Source: Trogon surrucura
Lineage: Eukaryota; Chordata; Aves; Trogoniformes; Trogonidae
Length of the DNA stretch: 64,000 bases
Direction of reading: 5' to 3'
Assembly: GCA_020746105.1 (NCBI GenBank)
Contig: CM036618.1
Span: forward strand, 20,081,001 to 20,145,000
The translations under genes and the position numbers were made by a program. The notes below the pieces were generated by a model. It saw nothing but the letters and a program-made list of their open reading frames with translations. It made no database searches and was not told where the DNA came from. The first letter of the stretch is position 1; the number at the start of each line of letters is the position of its first letter. Shown here one piece after another: positions 63,901-64,000 of this stretch.

Positions 63901-64000
63901 TTTTCCAGTGAGGAAAACAGTGGTGAAATCTGTTTATATTTTAATGGTGTGGTTATGTTTAACAAAGTAGACAAGTTCTCAGAAGTTACTTTGGTCTGAA
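60966..64000. other. unique DNA with one possible CR1 scrap
   Basis: No gene was recognised. Around 61723-61790 the order CACAGAATCACAGAAATCACT ... TGTGATCCAATCAGAAACC resembles an eroded CR1 tail, but only weakly. The minus-strand frames 62144-62488 (114 codons) and 63347-63580 show no family features. Confidence 0.5.
61723..61790 (-). mobile_element. possible eroded CR1 tail
   Basis: CACAGAAT followed by CACAGAAAT (61723-61741), and then a distant TGATCCAATCAGAAACC, could be the minus-strand CR1 octamers and the GATCATCxAGTCCAACCC block. Only about 70 bp are involved and similarity is low, so chance is possible. Confidence 0.3.

Noticed and set aside
1..64000. CRISPR arrays, bacterial operons, insertion sequences or phage genes
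   Set aside because: The repeats are avian LINEs and LTRs. There is no regularly spaced repeat array and no dense coding.
1..64000. Telomeric, satellite or mitochondrial insertions
   Set aside because: No TTAGGG arrays, no higher-order tandem satellite and no mitochondrial gene text were noticed on either strand.

Overview
The window looks like a nuclear, gene-poor stretch of a bird genome. The repeats show this. At least eight clear copies of the CR1 LINE (chicken repeat 1) are present, most with the typical short octamer tails (CACAGAAT/ATTCTGTG or CATAGAAT). Two solo LTRs resemble avian endogenous retrovirus families. There are no mammalian-type SINEs and no bacterial operon structure. 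The species cannot be resolved from the sequence alone. No functional protein-coding gene, tRNA, rRNA or snRNA was recognised. Nearly all open frames of 60-180 codons are chance frames in AT-rich DNA or pieces of CR1 ORF2 read in either direction.

Layout. 1-1.8 kb holds two CR1 copies facing tail to tail. 1.8-8.7 kb is unique AT-rich DNA. 8.7-10.0 kb holds a second tail-to-tail CR1 pair, from two different subfamilies. 10-23.7 kb is unique DNA with one old CR1 at 21.3 kb. 23.75-24.85 kb carries the best preserved CR1, with an uninterrupted frame of about 336 codons covering the C-terminal part of reverse transcriptase. 24.9-41.2 kb is a long desert with only simple repeats. 41.2-42.9 kb has a CR1 tail, an internal CR1 ORF2 fragment and an ERVL-like solo LTR. 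45.6 kb holds a probable ancient MIR-like SINE. 46.9 kb holds a very old CR1 tail. 50.9-51.7 kb holds a heavily decayed L3/CR1-like reverse transcriptase. 55.6-56.7 kb and 58.2-59.0 kb hold two long CR1 copies. 59.97-60.97 kb is an LTR split by a younger CR1. The remainder is unique DNA.

Nothing here works together as a pathway. The window is best read as a layered record of retroelement insertion: amniote-age fragments (MIR-like, L3-like), then diverged avian CR1 subfamilies and LTRs, then a younger CR1 wave represented by the copies at 0.9, 1.4, 23.8, 58.2 and 60.4 kb. The nested insertion at 60 kb gives a direct relative date. I found no convincing undescribed biological system. The most useful observations are the nested LTR/CR1, the two ancient fragments that no open frame reveals, the repeated tail-to-tail CR1 arrangement, and the intact-frame CR1. 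Family calls rest on remembered family features and need a repeat-library search to confirm.
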